Assembly (NCBI RefSeq): GCF_900102615.1
Contig: NZ_FMYV01000001.1
Span: 310,913-374,912, forward strand
Direction of reading: 5' to 3'
DNA from: Geotoga petraea
GTDB taxonomy: Bacteria; Thermotogota; Thermotogae; Petrotogales; Petrotogaceae
DNA: 64,000 nucleotides
Positions 55,049 through 64,000 of the stretch are shown one piece after another; position 1 is the first letter of the stretch, and the number at the start of each line of letters is the position of its first letter. The notes below the pieces were generated by a model, which was not told the origin of the DNA, did no database searches, and worked only from the letters and a program-made list of their open reading frames with translations. The translations under genes were made by a program, and so were the position numbers.

Positions 55049-55115
55049 CCTATAGTCAGATAATTTACGGTTATCTGGTAGAAACTCTCGATCCATATTA
55101 TCGAGATTATATAGG
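55049..55115 (-). promoter_or_regulatory. Purine riboswitch aptamer, guanine class
   Basis: On the - strand: P1 arms CCTATA and TATAGG, then the core ATAATCTCGATAATATGG, GTTTCTACC, CCGTAAA, ATCTGACTATA. The specificity base in GACTAT is C, as in guanine riboswitches (U in adenine ones). Confidence 0.95.
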
Positions 55116-55395
55116 ATTCGTAGAAATAATATTTAATTTTTTACATAAATATTCTAACAGAAAATAAAAATATTATTTTTAAAATAAAGAACTTAAAAAA
55201 TTTCAAGTATGTTAAGATGCAATCAGCAAATTAGTATTAATCGTTAATAACCATATTTAATTATCTTTATAATACTTTCACTATATTTTTATAAAAAAGA
55301 AATATTTGTTTTGTAAAAATAATTGTAAAATTGTCTTATAAAAAATATAGTAAAATATATTCAGTAAATGTATGTATAATGAGCGGAGGGATATA
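55116..55395. promoter_or_regulatory. Divergent promoter region between the purine permease and uvrA
   Basis: No gene is seen. On the - strand TGTTAGAAT (-10 at 55156-55151) is an extended -10 about 35 bases before the aptamer. On the + strand TTGTAA (55323-55328) and TATAGT (55346-55351), 17 bases apart, may serve uvrA. The middle is very A/T-rich. Confidence 0.5.
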
Positions 55396-58227
55396 ATGCA
55401 AAATGAAATAAAGATTGTAGGCGCTAAAGAACATAATTTAAAAAATATTGATGTTTCTATTCCAAAAAATAAAATAACTGTGATTAGTGGGATGTCTGGT
55501 TCTGGAAAATCCACATTGGCGTTAGATACAATATATGCTGAAGGACAGAGAAGGTATTTAGAATCTGTATCCTCTTATGCCAGACAATTTTTAGGGGACT
55601 TAAAAAAACCTGATGTAGAATCAATCGAAGGGTTGTCTCCTGCAATTGCAATTGAACAAAAAACAGTTTCAAACAATCCAAGGTCAACTGTTGGTACAGT
55701 TACTGAAATTTACGATTATATGAGAGTTTTATATGCAAGAGTTGGTAAAGCATACTGCCCAAAATGTGGGACGCTTCTTGTCAGCTCTACTGTAGATGAA
55801 ATCATTGAAAGCATATACAGAGAGTTTGAAGAAGATTCGAGAATATATATTTTTTCTCCAATTGCCAAAGAGAAAAAAGGAGAATTCAAAAAAGAGATCA
55901 AAAATCTAAAAACTTCTGGTTTTAGGTTGTTAGAAATAGATGGTGAAATGCTAGATTTAGATGAAGTTGATTCTTTAAAGAAGAGTTTCAGGCATAACAT
56001 AAATTTGTTAGTTGATAGGTTAAAACTTAAAAAAGACAATTTTGAAAGATTATACGAAGCAATAGAAATAGCTTTAAAAGAATCTGGAGGTTTTGTAGAT
56101 ATCAGAGAAATGGATAAGAAAGAAAATGTATTAAAATCAAAACAGTTCTCTGAAATCCTTGCATGTCCTGAGGATGGATATAGTTTTCCAGAAATAAATC
56201 CAAAATTATTTTCTTTTAATAGTCCATATGGGGCTTGTGAAGATTGTCATGGGTTAGGTTTTAAGCTTGAGGTACAACCGGATTATATATTTGATTTAGA
56301 GAAACCACTAAACAATGGTGGAGTTTTAAACATGGGCAAAGATACTTATATGGTAAAAATAATGACACAAATTTTAGAAGAGTATAATGAAGATCCTTCT
56401 AAGCCAATGAAAGAATTACCTGACAAGTTAATAAACATTTTACTATATGGAAGCTCAAAAGAAATTGATTTTGAATTGGAATCAAAAGAAGGTAAATTAC
56501 ATAAATTTTCAAGAGCTTTTGAAGGTATGGTTAATTGGTACAATAGAAGATATTACGAGACAAATTCAAAAGATATCAAAGAATGGATAGAAAAAAACTT
56601 TATGATTCAAACAACATGTCAAACATGTGGGGGACATAGGTTGAGAGAAGAAGCTTTATCAGTAAAGATTGAAGATCAGAATATTTTTGAACTTACTAAT
56701 AAACCCATTGATGATATTGCAAAGTTTTTTGAAAGTATTCAATTGAGTGATTTTAATAAAGAAGTAGCAAAAGAACTTTTAAGAGAAATTAAGTTGAGAC
56801 TTCAGTTTTTAAAAGATGTTGGATTGGGTTATCTATCACTGTCCAGAACTTCGGGAACTTTATCTGGAGGGGAATCTCAAAGGGTAAGACTTGCGACTCA
56901 AATTGGTTCTGGTTTGACAGGTGTTACATACGTTTTGGATGAACCAACAATAGGCTTGCATTCAAGAGACAATGACAGATTAATAGAGACACTTCATAAA
57001 TTGAAAGATTTGGGAAATACTGTGATTATAGTAGAACATGATGAAGAAATCATAAAAAATTCGGATTATATTGTAGATTTAGGTCCAGCTGCCGGTATAA
57101 ATGGTGGTGAAGTTATCTTTGAAGGTACTGTTCAAGATATTCTCAAGAAACCAGGAAAATCATTAACAGGTAAATATCTTACTGGAAAAGCAAAAATAGA
57201 ATTTTTGGAGAAAAAAAGAGAAAAAAATACTAAGGAAATATCAATAAAAGGAGCAACTCATAATAATTTAAAGAGTGTAGATATAGATTTTCCTTTGGGA
57301 AAATTTATAGTGGTGACTGGAGTTTCTGGTTCTGGTAAGTCTTCTTTAGTTATGGATACTCTATATCCTGCTCTTCAAAAAGAGATTAATAGATCACGAG
57401 TTGTCCCAGGATATTACAAAGAAATTAAAGGTTTAGAGTATGTTGATAAGATCATTTCTATTGATCAAAGCCCAATTGGAAGAACGCCAAGAAGTAATCC
57501 CGCTACGTATACGGGAGTTTTTGATTTCATAAGAGACATTTTTTCTCAAACAAAAGAATCAAAAATCAGAGGTTATGATAAAGGTAGATTTAGTTTTAAC
57601 GTTAAGGGTGGAAGGTGTGAGTCTTGTAAAGGGCATGGAGTTAAAAAAATCGAAATGCAATTTCTTCCAGATGTATATGTCACTTGTGATGTTTGTAAAG
57701 GACAGAGGTATAATAAAGAGACTTTGAAAGTAAAATACAAAGGTAAGACAATTTCAGATGTTTTGGAAATGAGCATTGATGAAGCTTCTGAGTTTTTCAA
57801 AAATGTTTCTTTTATCAGTAGAATATTGGAACTATTAAAAGAAGTTGGTTTGGGTTATTTGAAACTTGGGCAACCTGCTACAACTTTATCAGGGGGGGAA
57901 GCACAAAGAATAAAACTAACTTCTGAGCTTAGGAAAAGATCAACTGGTAAAACTTTTTATATATTAGACGAACCAACTACGGGATTACATTTTGAAGATG
58001 TGAAAAAGCTATTGAAAGTTTTAGATATGTTGGTTGAAAAGGGGAATACTGTAGTAGTTATAGAACATAATATGGATGTTATTAAAAATGCAGATCACAT
58101 AATAGATTTGGGGCCAGAAGGCGGCAAAAATGGTGGAAAGATAATTGCAGAAGGTTCACCAGAAGAAATTATAAAACAAGGTGGTTATACAGCCAATTAT
58201 TTGAAGTATTTTTTAAATCATAAGTAA
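55396..58227 (+). CDS. uvrA: UvrABC excision nuclease subunit A
   Basis: The damage-recognition ATPase of nucleotide excision repair, 943 residues. Two ABC modules with Walker [15 protein letters not shown] and [14 protein letters not shown], signatures [12 protein letters not shown] and [12 protein letters not shown], Walker [11 protein letters not shown] and [10 protein letters not shown], and two zinc-binding sites (CPKCG and [15 protein letters not shown] with CDVCKG). The ATG at 55396 follows GGAGGG; the longer frame start lies in the promoter. Its last 10 bases overlap the convergent DUF402 gene. Confidence 0.97.
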   Translation: MQNEIKIVGAKEHNLKNIDVSIPKNKITVISGMSGSGKSTLALDTIYAEGQRRYLESVSSYARQFLGDLKKPDVESIEGLSPAIAIEQKTVSNNPRSTVGTVTEIYDYMRVLYARVGKAYCPKCGTLLVSSTVDEIIESIYREFEEDSRIYIFSPIAKEKKGEFKKEIKNLKTSGFRLLEIDGEMLDLDEVDSLKKSFRHNINLLVDRLKLKKDNFERLYEAIEIALKESGGFVDIREMDKKENVLKSKQFSEILACPEDGYSFPEINPKLFSFNSPYGACEDCHGLGFKLEVQPDYIFDLEKPLNNGGVLNMGKDTYMVKIMTQILEEYNEDPSKPMKELPDKLINILLYGSSKEIDFELESKEGKLHKFSRAFEGMVNWYNRRYYETNSKDIKEWIEKNFMIQTTCQTCGGHRLREEALSVKIEDQNIFELTNKPIDDIAKFFESIQLSDFNKEVAKELLREIKLRLQFLKDVGLGYLSLSRTSGTLSGGESQRVRLATQIGSGLTGVTYVLDEPTIGLHSRDNDRLIETLHKLKDLGNTVIIVEHDEEIIKNSDYIVDLGPAAGINGGEVIFEGTVQDILKKPGKSLTGKYLTGKAKIEFLEKKREKNTKEISIKGATHNNLKSVDIDFPLGKFIVVTGVSGSGKSSLVMDTLYPALQKEINRSRVVPGYYKEIKGLEYVDKIISIDQSPIGRTPRSNPATYTGVFDFIRDIFSQTKESKIRGYDKGRFSFNVKGGRCESCKGHGVKKIEMQFLPDVYVTCDVCKGQRYNKETLKVKYKGKTISDVLEMSIDEASEFFKNVSFISRILELLKEVGLGYLKLGQPATTLSGGEAQRIKLTSELRKRSTGKTFYILDEPTTGLHFEDVKKLLKVLDMLVEKGNTVVVIEHNMDVIKNADHIIDLGPEGGKNGGKIIAEGSPEEIIKQGGYTANYLKYFLNHK

Positions 58228-58745
58228 TTATTAGTTAACCAGTCTATCGGTTCTTCTCCAGCTATTTCATAGAGAGTTTCCATAACTCCTTTGTTGGAAA
58301 AATTATTAATGGTTTTTTCTAAGGTGAGTAATATCTTTTTAATTTCTTCATTAGAAATTTTAGAATTTTCATAGGAATCAAAAAGTTCATCCATATCAAG
58401 AATTTCAAAAGAAAAATCTTTTTTTATTAATATATCAAGCTCCAAGTCGTGAAATAAAATATAATTTTTAGTTTGTTTGTATTTCCCAAAATCGATATAA
58501 ATTAAATAATTAGATTTTTCTCCATATTCATCGTGAAAATAGGAAAGCATCAGATTGGTTTGAGGAATTAAAAGTCTCTTTACAAACTTTATAGAATTAT
58601 GAGAAAATAACTTTTCCCACGGTCTTTTATAACCAAAAACATGCATGTTAAATTCTCGAAATTCTGTAAAATCAAATTTTGCATCGTTTATATGGGTTTT
58701 TATTTTTTCGTATTTATTTTTTATGTCAAATTTATATTGTTTCAT
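58218..58745 (-). CDS. DUF402-domain protein
   Basis: A 175-residue protein in which the middle (about residues 75-140) has the DUF402 barrel pattern: [41 protein letters not shown]. Members include phosphatase-like proteins acting on nucleoside diphosphates, but activity here is unknown. It ends convergent with uvrA and overlaps it by 10 bases, with no terminator between the two. RBS AGGAGG. Confidence 0.8.
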   Translation of the reverse strand: MKQYKFDIKNKYEKIKTHINDAKFDFTEFREFNMHVFGYKRPWEKLFSHNSIKFVKRLLIPQTNLMLSYFHDEYGEKSNYLIYIDFGKYKQTKNYILFHDLELDILIKKDFSFEILDMDELFDSYENSKISNEEIKKILLTLEKTINNFSNKGVMETLYEIAGEEPIDWLTNNYL

Positions 58746-58765
58746 AATATCCTCCTAAATGATAA

Positions 58766-58799
58766 TTAAAAAAAGGTGACTCTGCTGTAGAGTCACCTT
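58766..58799 (-). terminator. Terminator after the phoH-to-DUF1015 operon
   Basis: An 11-bp perfect stem AAGGTGACTCT / AGAGTCACCTT (58799-58789 with 58783-58773) followed on the - strand by a T run. Confidence 0.93.
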
Positions 58800-58815
58800 C
58801 AATTATATCATAAGG

Positions 58816-60060
58816 TTATATTTTATGTATTACTAATCCTGACCTCAATTTTGGTTCAAACCAAGTTGATTTTGGTGGCATTATTTTTCCTGCGTCAGCA
58901 ACATCTATTAACTGTTTTAATGGTGTTGCATACATAGAAAACGCAATTTTCCAATCTTTTGTGTCAACCCATTTAGAAAGAGCACCTACACCTCTTATAC
59001 CTCCTAAAAAGTGAATTCTTGAATCCTTTCTTGGATCTCCTATTCCTAAAGTCGCGGCCAATAAATGTTCTTGTAAAATGTAAACATCTAAAACTTTTAC
59101 TGGATCAGATTCATCTACTATTTCAGGTTTGGCTTTCAAAATGTACCAATTCTTGTCTAAATACATTCCAAATTCATGAAGTGACTTAGGAGAATAAGGA
59201 CTTTCTGGAGCATCAGAAATTTCAAATTTTTCTTTAACTTTAGAAAAAAATTCTTCTTTAGACAAGCCGTTTAAATCTTTAACTACTCTGTTATAATCTA
59301 AAACCCTCAATTCATCGTCTGGAAATATAGCGGCTAAGAAATAGTTGTATTCTTCGTTACCTGTATGGTTTGAATTTTCTTCTTTTTTAATTTTTCTTGT
59401 TCTTGAAGCTGCAGCAGCCCTATGATGACCATCAGCAATATATAAGTTATCTATACTTTCAAAAGCAGATTTTATTTTACTTACTTTGTTTTCGTCGTTA
59501 ATTAACCATAATTCTTGTCTTACTTCATTTTCATCAACAAAATCAGCAATTTTAGCTGATTCATCAATAGAGTTTTTTAATAATTTTTTAATATCATCAT
59601 TTGATTTAAAAGTCAGAAAAACTGGGCCCGATTGAGCACCCAATAAAGTAATATGTCTAGTTCTATCATCTTCCTTATCTTGCCTTGTTAATTCATGTTT
59701 TTTAATTTTTCCTTGATCGTATTCGTCTACAGAAACTGTGGCAAATAAGCCAAGTTGAGATTTATCTTTCCAAGTTTCTCTGTAAATGTAATAAGAAGGT
59801 TTTTCGTCATTTATTAAAATTCCTTCATCCTCAAATTTTTTTAAATTTTCACCAGCTTTTTTATAGACTTCGTCGGAATGGGGGTCAACATCTCTTTTAA
59901 AATCTACCTCAGCCCTTGTTACTCTTAAAAAACTTTTTGGATTTTTTGATACAATTTTTTCTACTTCATCACTTTCAAGAACATCATAAGGTGGACATGA
60001 AAAATTTTCAATGTGTTCTTTTTTTGGTCTTAATCCTTTGAAAGGCCTTACTAAAGACAA
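58816..60060 (-). CDS. DUF1015 family protein
   Basis: A 414-residue protein of the DUF1015 family, which is common in Thermotogota and clostridia and has no settled function. Visible family features: VRPFKGLRP, the FSCPPYDVLESDEV segment, KPSYYIYRETW, KKHELTRQDKEDDRTRH, the YIADGHHRAAAA motif near residue 210, and HFLGGIRGVGALSKWVDT. GHHRAAA looks like a nucleotide or metal site. It is the last gene in the phoH operon, two bases after ybeY. Confidence 0.9.
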   Translation of the reverse strand: MSLVRPFKGLRPKKEHIENFSCPPYDVLESDEVEKIVSKNPKSFLRVTRAEVDFKRDVDPHSDEVYKKAGENLKKFEDEGILINDEKPSYYIYRETWKDKSQLGLFATVSVDEYDQGKIKKHELTRQDKEDDRTRHITLLGAQSGPVFLTFKSNDDIKKLLKNSIDESAKIADFVDENEVRQELWLINDENKVSKIKSAFESIDNLYIADGHHRAAAASRTRKIKKEENSNHTGNEEYNYFLAAIFPDDELRVLDYNRVVKDLNGLSKEEFFSKVKEKFEISDAPESPYSPKSLHEFGMYLDKNWYILKAKPEIVDESDPVKVLDVYILQEHLLAATLGIGDPRKDSRIHFLGGIRGVGALSKWVDTKDWKIAFSMYATPLKQLIDVADAGKIMPPKSTWFEPKLRSGLVIHKI

Positions 60061-60062
60061 GG

Positions 60063-60488
60063 CTATCCCTCCTCATAATACTTTTTAAAATATTTATTTT
60101 GAATTTTGAACATTTCTTCTTCTTGATCATCAGTATTGGTGTGATCATATCCTAAAATATGTAGTACACCGTGTATTAAAATATAAAAAAACTCTTCTTC
60201 AAAAGTGTTGTTGAAGTTTTTTGCTTGCTCTTTAATCATTTCGATCGATATAACTATATCACCTATGATTTCCTCTTTCAAGCCGTATTCAAAGGAAAGA
60301 ACGTCGGTAGGGATTGATTTTCCTCGAAATTTTGAATTATACTCTTCAATGGTCTTGTTATCTGTCAAAAAAATATTCAGTTCAAAATTTCCATCTTGAT
60401 ATTCTTCTTTTATAATTTGCTTAACAATTTTATTTATTTTTTTTATATTTACAAAATTATCAGTATTATTGCTTACATTTATTACCAT
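60063..60488 (-). CDS. ybeY: Endoribonuclease YbeY
   Basis: A 141-residue zinc endoribonuclease that matures 16S rRNA and clears faulty ribosomes. The zinc motif is HGVLHILGYDHTNTDD, and the upstream DVLSFEYG and GDIVISIEM segments are conserved. In many bacteria it is encoded after phoH, and here it follows a HD phosphodiesterase gene after 5 bases. Confidence 0.95.
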   Translation of the reverse strand: MVINVSNNTDNFVNIKKINKIVKQIIKEEYQDGNFELNIFLTDNKTIEEYNSKFRGKSIPTDVLSFEYGLKEEIIGDIVISIEMIKEQAKNFNNTFEEEFFYILIHGVLHILGYDHTNTDDQEEEMFKIQNKYFKKYYEEG

Positions 60489-60493
60489 TTAAA

Positions 60494-61885
60494 TCACCTT
60501 TTCAGCTCTTTTTGATCTATTTTTGGATATTTTATTCGTTTATGGTTCATCTCCATTATAGTTCTTATGATTTTACCTTTGATCATTTGTAATTCTCTTA
60601 AAGATAAACCAGAATCATCTAACTGACCTTCGAAAAACAAGGATTGTATTAGATCATCCAATTTTTCGTTTAGTACGCTCGCATTTACATCTTTCATTGA
60701 TCTGGTTATTGCCTCAGTTACATCGCATATCATTAAAATAGCTGATTCTTTGAATTGAGGTATGGGGCCAGGATATTTGAAGAGATCTGTGTTTTGGATC
60801 CCAGTTTCATCGTAATATTTTTTATAAAAAAACTGTTTTATTCTTGTACCTTGATGTTGTATTATCATATCTTCTATTAAAATTGGTAGTCTATATTCTT
60901 TTGCCATTTGTTTACCGTAATTTACGTGATTATCCAATATTAATGAACTCATTTTGGGACTGATGTTGTCGTGAGGATTAACTCCTCTCTGGTTTTCTGT
61001 AAAAAATTGAGGTCTCCAGGTTTTACCAATATCATGAAAATAAGCTCCTACTCTAGCTAAAATAGAGTTTCCATTTATATGCTCTGTTGCACTTTCCGCT
61101 ATATTAGAAATAATCATACTATGATAATAAGTACCTGCAGCATGTAGAGTCATTTTTTTTAGAGCTGGGTGGTTCAAATTACCTAACTCTAAAAGACCGA
61201 GATCTGAATAAACTCTTGTTATGTACTCGAAAAATGGTAGTATACCCATAGATATAAGCATTGTGAAAAAATTAATCAAAAGTATTGTCAACAGTTCGTT
61301 TGTGTCGTTTGTATATCTAAATAGCAACATCAAAGCTATTTGTAAGACACTTGATATAATAAATGGTAAAAATATTTCTATCCTTCTAACAATCTTTTTG
61401 GAAACCCAGGCTACCAGTGTTGAAGGTAAAAATATTATCATCATATAAGTTATATCAAAACCATATATAATTCCAAAAAAAAGAGAAAATGAAAGTGAAG
61501 ATAATATTCCGACGTCAAAATCAATAAGCATTGTTATGAGTAATGTACTCAACAAAGCCGTAACAGAATATAAACTTAAGTACTTATAAATAAATGAATT
61601 TAACATTATAGCTGAAATAAGTGGTATCATAAAAGCCGCCCAGTAGTTCAATGGATGTAGTTGAAACATCTTTTTCTTTTCTATGTACATCTCAACTATA
61701 AAAAACCAATAAGTTTGAAATACTACGTTGAATTTTACCTGGAAATCAAAAGATAGCCTTCTCCAGATTACAAATTCCACTATAAATCCAACAACTGCGA
61801 AAATAAGCATTCTCAGTAAAATAGATTCTAAACTTTGGGGAGCTTTTTTAGATCCCTTTTTTCTCATATTATTATTTTTTTTCAA
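60494..61885 (-). CDS. Shortened PgpH-type HDIG membrane phosphodiesterase
   Basis: A 463-residue protein of six or seven membrane helices (about 20-240) and a C-terminal HD domain. Motifs: HAAGTYYHSMIISNIAE, GAYFHDIGKTWRP, FTENQRGVNPHDNISP, IIQHQGT, KYPGPIPQFKESAILMICDVTEAITR, all as in the c-di-AMP phosphodiesterase PgpH. The large extracellular 7TMR-HDED domain of PgpH (usual length about 700) is absent. I start at TTG 61885, 7 bases from GGAG; GTG 61894 lies in that site. Confidence 0.88.
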   Translation of the reverse strand: MKKNNNMRKKGSKKAPQSLESILLRMLIFAVVGFIVEFVIWRRLSFDFQVKFNVVFQTYWFFIVEMYIEKKKMFQLHPLNYWAAFMIPLISAIMLNSFIYKYLSLYSVTALLSTLLITMLIDFDVGILSSLSFSLFFGIIYGFDITYMMIIFLPSTLVAWVSKKIVRRIEIFLPFIISSVLQIALMLLFRYTNDTNELLTILLINFFTMLISMGILPFFEYITRVYSDLGLLELGNLNHPALKKMTLHAAGTYYHSMIISNIAESATEHINGNSILARVGAYFHDIGKTWRPQFFTENQRGVNPHDNISPKMSSLILDNHVNYGKQMAKEYRLPILIEDMIIQHQGTRIKQFFYKKYYDETGIQNTDLFKYPGPIPQFKESAILMICDVTEAITRSMKDVNASVLNEKLDDLIQSLFFEGQLDDSGLSLRELQMIKGKIIRTIMEMNHKRIKYPKIDQKELKR

Positions 61886-61890
61886 AAGAA

Positions 61891-62856
61891 TCACTCCGTG
61901 TCATTTTCGAAAACTTCGTAAGCGTTAATAATCTCTTTCACTAAAGGATTTCTTACAACATCCGATTTTTTTAATTCATTAAATTTAATTCCCTTTATAT
62001 TAGTCAAAAATTTGCTAACAGCAAGTAGCCCTGAATCTTTTTTCTTTTCAAGATCAATCTGTGTTATATCTCCGGTTACAACGACTCGAGAATTGAATCC
62101 AATTCTGGTTAAAAACATTTTCATTTGTTGATAAGTGCTGTTCTGGGCTTCGTCTAAAATAATAAAAGAATTATTCAAAGTTCTACCTCTCATATATGCC
62201 AAAGGTACAATTTCAATTATCCCTTTTTCTTTGTAAAAATTAACCTTTTCAATTCCTAAAAAGTCTATTAAAGAATCATATAAGGGCTTTAGATAAGGAT
62301 CGACTTTTTCATACAGTGTTCCTGGTAAAAAACCTAATTTTTCACCAGCTTCAACAGCAGGTCTTGTTAAAATTAACCTTTGAACTTTTCCTTTTTTTAA
62401 ATAATCAACAGCCATTGCTACCGCAAGGTATGTTTTTCCAGTACCAGCAGGACCAATAGAAAAAACTATTTCATTATTTTTGAGATCTTCTATATATTGT
62501 GCTTGACCTTCTGTTTTTGCAGATATCTTAACGCCATTAATAGTAGTGTTTACCACTTCTTTCATCGATTTTGGGTTATTGATATCTTCACCCGTATTCC
62601 TGGATATAATGTATAGAAATTGATTCCATTCCAGTAGGTGTCCATCTTCTAAAATATCTATCAGTTCGTTAAAAATTTTTTTAACGGTTTTGTTATTTTT
62701 TTCTGATTCAGAATTTATTGTTATTTTATTGTTTTTTAAATAAATATCCACGTTGAATTTTTTTGAAAGGTATTTAACTCTTTTATTGTAAGCCCCGAAA
62801 ATTTCAACAGGTTCTAAATCTTTAGGCATGTTTATAAAAGTTTTCAGTAGAATCAT
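61891..62856 (-). CDS. phoH: PhoH-family ATPase
   Basis: An ATPase of about 310-321 residues with SIGPAGTGKTYLAVAMAV (Walker A), RLILTRPAVEAGEKLGFLPGTL and SFIILDEAQNSTYQQM (Walker B region), after a KH-like N-terminal domain. It often accompanies ybeY and is linked to RNA metabolism. The start is uncertain: the ATG at 62856 lies inside the best Shine-Dalgarno-like sequence (AAGGAGATGATTC), so a CTG at 62847 or ATG at 62829 may be real. Overlap with the next gene depends on this. Confidence 0.93.
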   Translation of the reverse strand: MILLKTFINMPKDLEPVEIFGAYNKRVKYLSKKFNVDIYLKNNKITINSESEKNNKTVKKIFNELIDILEDGHLLEWNQFLYIISRNTGEDINNPKSMKEVVNTTINGVKISAKTEGQAQYIEDLKNNEIVFSIGPAGTGKTYLAVAMAVDYLKKGKVQRLILTRPAVEAGEKLGFLPGTLYEKVDPYLKPLYDSLIDFLGIEKVNFYKEKGIIEIVPLAYMRGRTLNNSFIILDEAQNSTYQQMKMFLTRIGFNSRVVVTGDITQIDLEKKKDSGLLAVSKFLTNIKGIKFNELKKSDVVRNPLVKEIINAYEVFENDTE

Positions 62857-62925
62857 CTCCTTATTTATGATAAAATCTATATGTTGTGATATTTATATAC
62901 ATCAATATATATATTTTAACATATT

Positions 62926-62943
62926 TTATCTTATATAAGATAA
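62926..62943. repeat. 18-bp perfect palindrome between phoH and ylqF
   Basis: TTATCTTATATAAGATAA reads the same on both strands. It ends 15 bases before the ylqF ATG and sits in the divergent promoter region, so it may be an operator or an mRNA hairpin. Confidence 0.7.
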
Positions 62944-62958
62944 CTTGGAGGCAAAAAC

Positions 62959-63786
62959 ATGTGGTATCCGGGCCATATAAAAAAAGCAAAGGAAAGTATA
63001 AAGAAAAATTTGAAAATTGTGGATGCAGTCTTAGAACTTTTAGATGCAAGAGCCCCTTACGCTTCGAGAGCATACGAATACGAAAGTTTGTTTAGAAACA
63101 AACAGAAAATTTTGATAATGAATAAATATGATATTTGTGATCAGGAAAAAACAGAAAAATGGATTGATTTATATAAAGAAAAAGGATACGTAGTTTTGAA
63201 AACAAATTTAAAATCTGAAAATATAAAGAAATTTCTTGAAAATAAAGTAGCAAAGCATATTCCTCTTAACTACAAAGAAAAAAGAGCAATTATCGTTGGA
63301 GTACCTAATGTTGGAAAATCAACTTTTATAAATCGTTTCAAAGGTAAAAAATCAACTACAATTGGTAATACTCCAGGAGTTACAAAAGGTGTTCAATGGA
63401 TTACAGTTAATAAAGAAATTAAAATATTGGACACCCCAGGAATTTTGTTTCCTGAATTATATAATAAAAGTATTAAAAACAAATTGATGGCAATAGGGTC
63501 TATAAAAGGTGATGATGTAACAAAAGATGATGCTGTTTTTTATATTTTTGATTATTTGAAGGTTAATTATCCACACTACCTTGACAATATTGTAGAAAAA
63601 GGATCTTCAAAAGAAAATGCATATGAATTTATACTTGAGTTTGCAAAAAAGAGAAACTTCATTAAAAAAGGTGGAATAGGTGATTATTATAGAGGGAGAA
63701 ACACTTTTTTGAAAGATTTTAATGATGGAATATTTGGAAGGGTAACTCTTGAATCTCCAGAAGACTATGAACAAATTAAAATATAG
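62959..63786 (+). CDS. rbgA: Ribosome biogenesis GTPase YlqF/RbgA
   Basis: A 275-residue circularly permuted GTPase that promotes late assembly of the large ribosomal subunit. The G4 motif NKYDICD comes first (near residue 55), then G1 GVPNVGKSTFINRF, G2 and G3 in GNTPGVTKGVQ and DTPGIL. The N-terminus WYPGHIKKAKESIKKNL is typical. ATG at 62959 follows GGAGG. The 3' end overlaps the next gene by 20 bases. Confidence 0.96.
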   Translation: MWYPGHIKKAKESIKKNLKIVDAVLELLDARAPYASRAYEYESLFRNKQKILIMNKYDICDQEKTEKWIDLYKEKGYVVLKTNLKSENIKKFLENKVAKHIPLNYKEKRAIIVGVPNVGKSTFINRFKGKKSTTIGNTPGVTKGVQWITVNKEIKILDTPGILFPELYNKSIKNKLMAIGSIKGDDVTKDDAVFYIFDYLKVNYPHYLDNIVEKGSSKENAYEFILEFAKKRNFIKKGGIGDYYRGRNTFLKDFNDGIFGRVTLESPEDYEQIKI

Positions 63787-64000
63787 TTTTTTATTAATTA
63801 ATTTAATTTCAATCATTTCTTTTTCGTATGAAGTTTTTTCAAATGGGGAATATTTTAAAATTTTTTTGGAAAATAAAATAAAACTTTCAAAAGAGATAAA
63901 AATTGTTACATACAGTATGGACGACACTCTAACAAATATTTTAGTAGACAAAAATCATCATATAATTTTAGACCCTAGTGCAAATAGGTCAAAAAAAGAT
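63767..64000 (+). CDS. Secreted phospholipase-D-like protein, N-terminal part (partial)
   Basis: An open frame of 78 codons running off the window. It begins with a signal peptide (MNKLKYSFLLINLISIISFSYEVFS) and continues KLSKEIKIVTYSMDDTLTNILV, then HHIILDPSANRSKKD, which resembles the first strand and turn of phospholipase-D-fold proteins (IKIASYSMD...). It starts inside ylqF, with a weak ribosome binding site. The family call is tentative because the HKD motif is not in the window. Confidence 0.65.
   Translation, partial: MNKLKYSFLLINLISIISFSYEVFSNGEYFKIFLENKIKLSKEIKIVTYSMDDTLTNILVDKNHHIILDPSANRSKKD

Noticed and set aside
54953-55096. N-terminal extension of the purine permease (about 48 residues)
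   Set aside because: It would translate the guanine riboswitch and its terminator; the TTG at 54952 has a perfect AAGGAGGT at the right spacing.
55716-56039. 107-codon - strand frame inside uvrA
   Set aside because: Antisense shadow of a well-conserved uvrA region; no start context.

Overview
The window is about 30% GC, nearly intron-free of spacer, and reads as core chromosome of a bacterium of the phylum Thermotogota, most like the low-GC Petrotogaceae (Petrotoga/Geotoga/Oceanotoga group). This is an inference from gene content and style: a BamA-type outer membrane protein together with Gram-positive-like regulators, a short EF-Ts, ThyX, QueH, a hydrogenase-type DRTGG/CBS/PHP signalling block, strong AGGAGG ribosome binding sites and many TTG starts. 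No insertion sequence, prophage, CRISPR array or rRNA was seen.

Layout. 1-5.2 kb (+): end of an ECF sigma factor with RseC, glutamate dehydrogenase, and a membrane protein with purB-purA. 5.2-13.4 kb (+): NAD(P)HX repair, thiamine pyrophosphokinase, phosphodiesterase, Lon and EngB in one overlapping operon, then a PEPCK/HPr-kinase-like protein with a sirtuin. 13.4-20.1 kb: trigger factor (-), a TagA glycosyltransferase with an amidohydrolase-like protein (+), and a DUF2089/DUF4097/membrane-protein operon (-) with a perfect consensus promoter. 20.2-29.8 kb (+): GH13 enzyme, the ftsY-DUF2225-lipoprotein-Rrf2-mnmA-coaD chain, then tsf, pyrH and eno. 29.8-32.7 kb (-): a B12-type ABC importer under a cobalamin riboswitch.

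32.7-51.4 kb (-) is the most unusual part: twenty genes from metG to bamA with no gap above 19 bases. It joins metG, gyrA, lexA, rpiB, partner-switching proteins (STAS, RsbW-like), FapA-like DUF342, ComEA, QueH, ThyX, a DRTGG-CBS-ATPase-PHP signalling block that in relatives sits beside hydrogenase genes, and bamA. It also contains two proteins that resemble metalloenzymes but have lost their metal ligands (histone-deacetylase-like and dehydroquinate-synthase-like).

51.5-64 kb: proS (+), tRNA-Ser(GCT) and tRNA-Arg(GCG) from a perfect promoter, a purine permease (-) under a guanine riboswitch, uvrA (+), a DUF402 protein (-), the phoH-HD phosphodiesterase-ybeY-DUF1015 operon (-), then rbgA/ylqF and the start of a secreted phospholipase-D-like protein (+).

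Themes worth following are translational coupling by ATGA and TTGA overlaps, riboswitch-controlled import operons, a recurring pattern of ligand-less metalloenzyme homologues, and a signalling set (RsbW, STAS, HATPase, DRTGG, CBS) with no visible sigma factor target.
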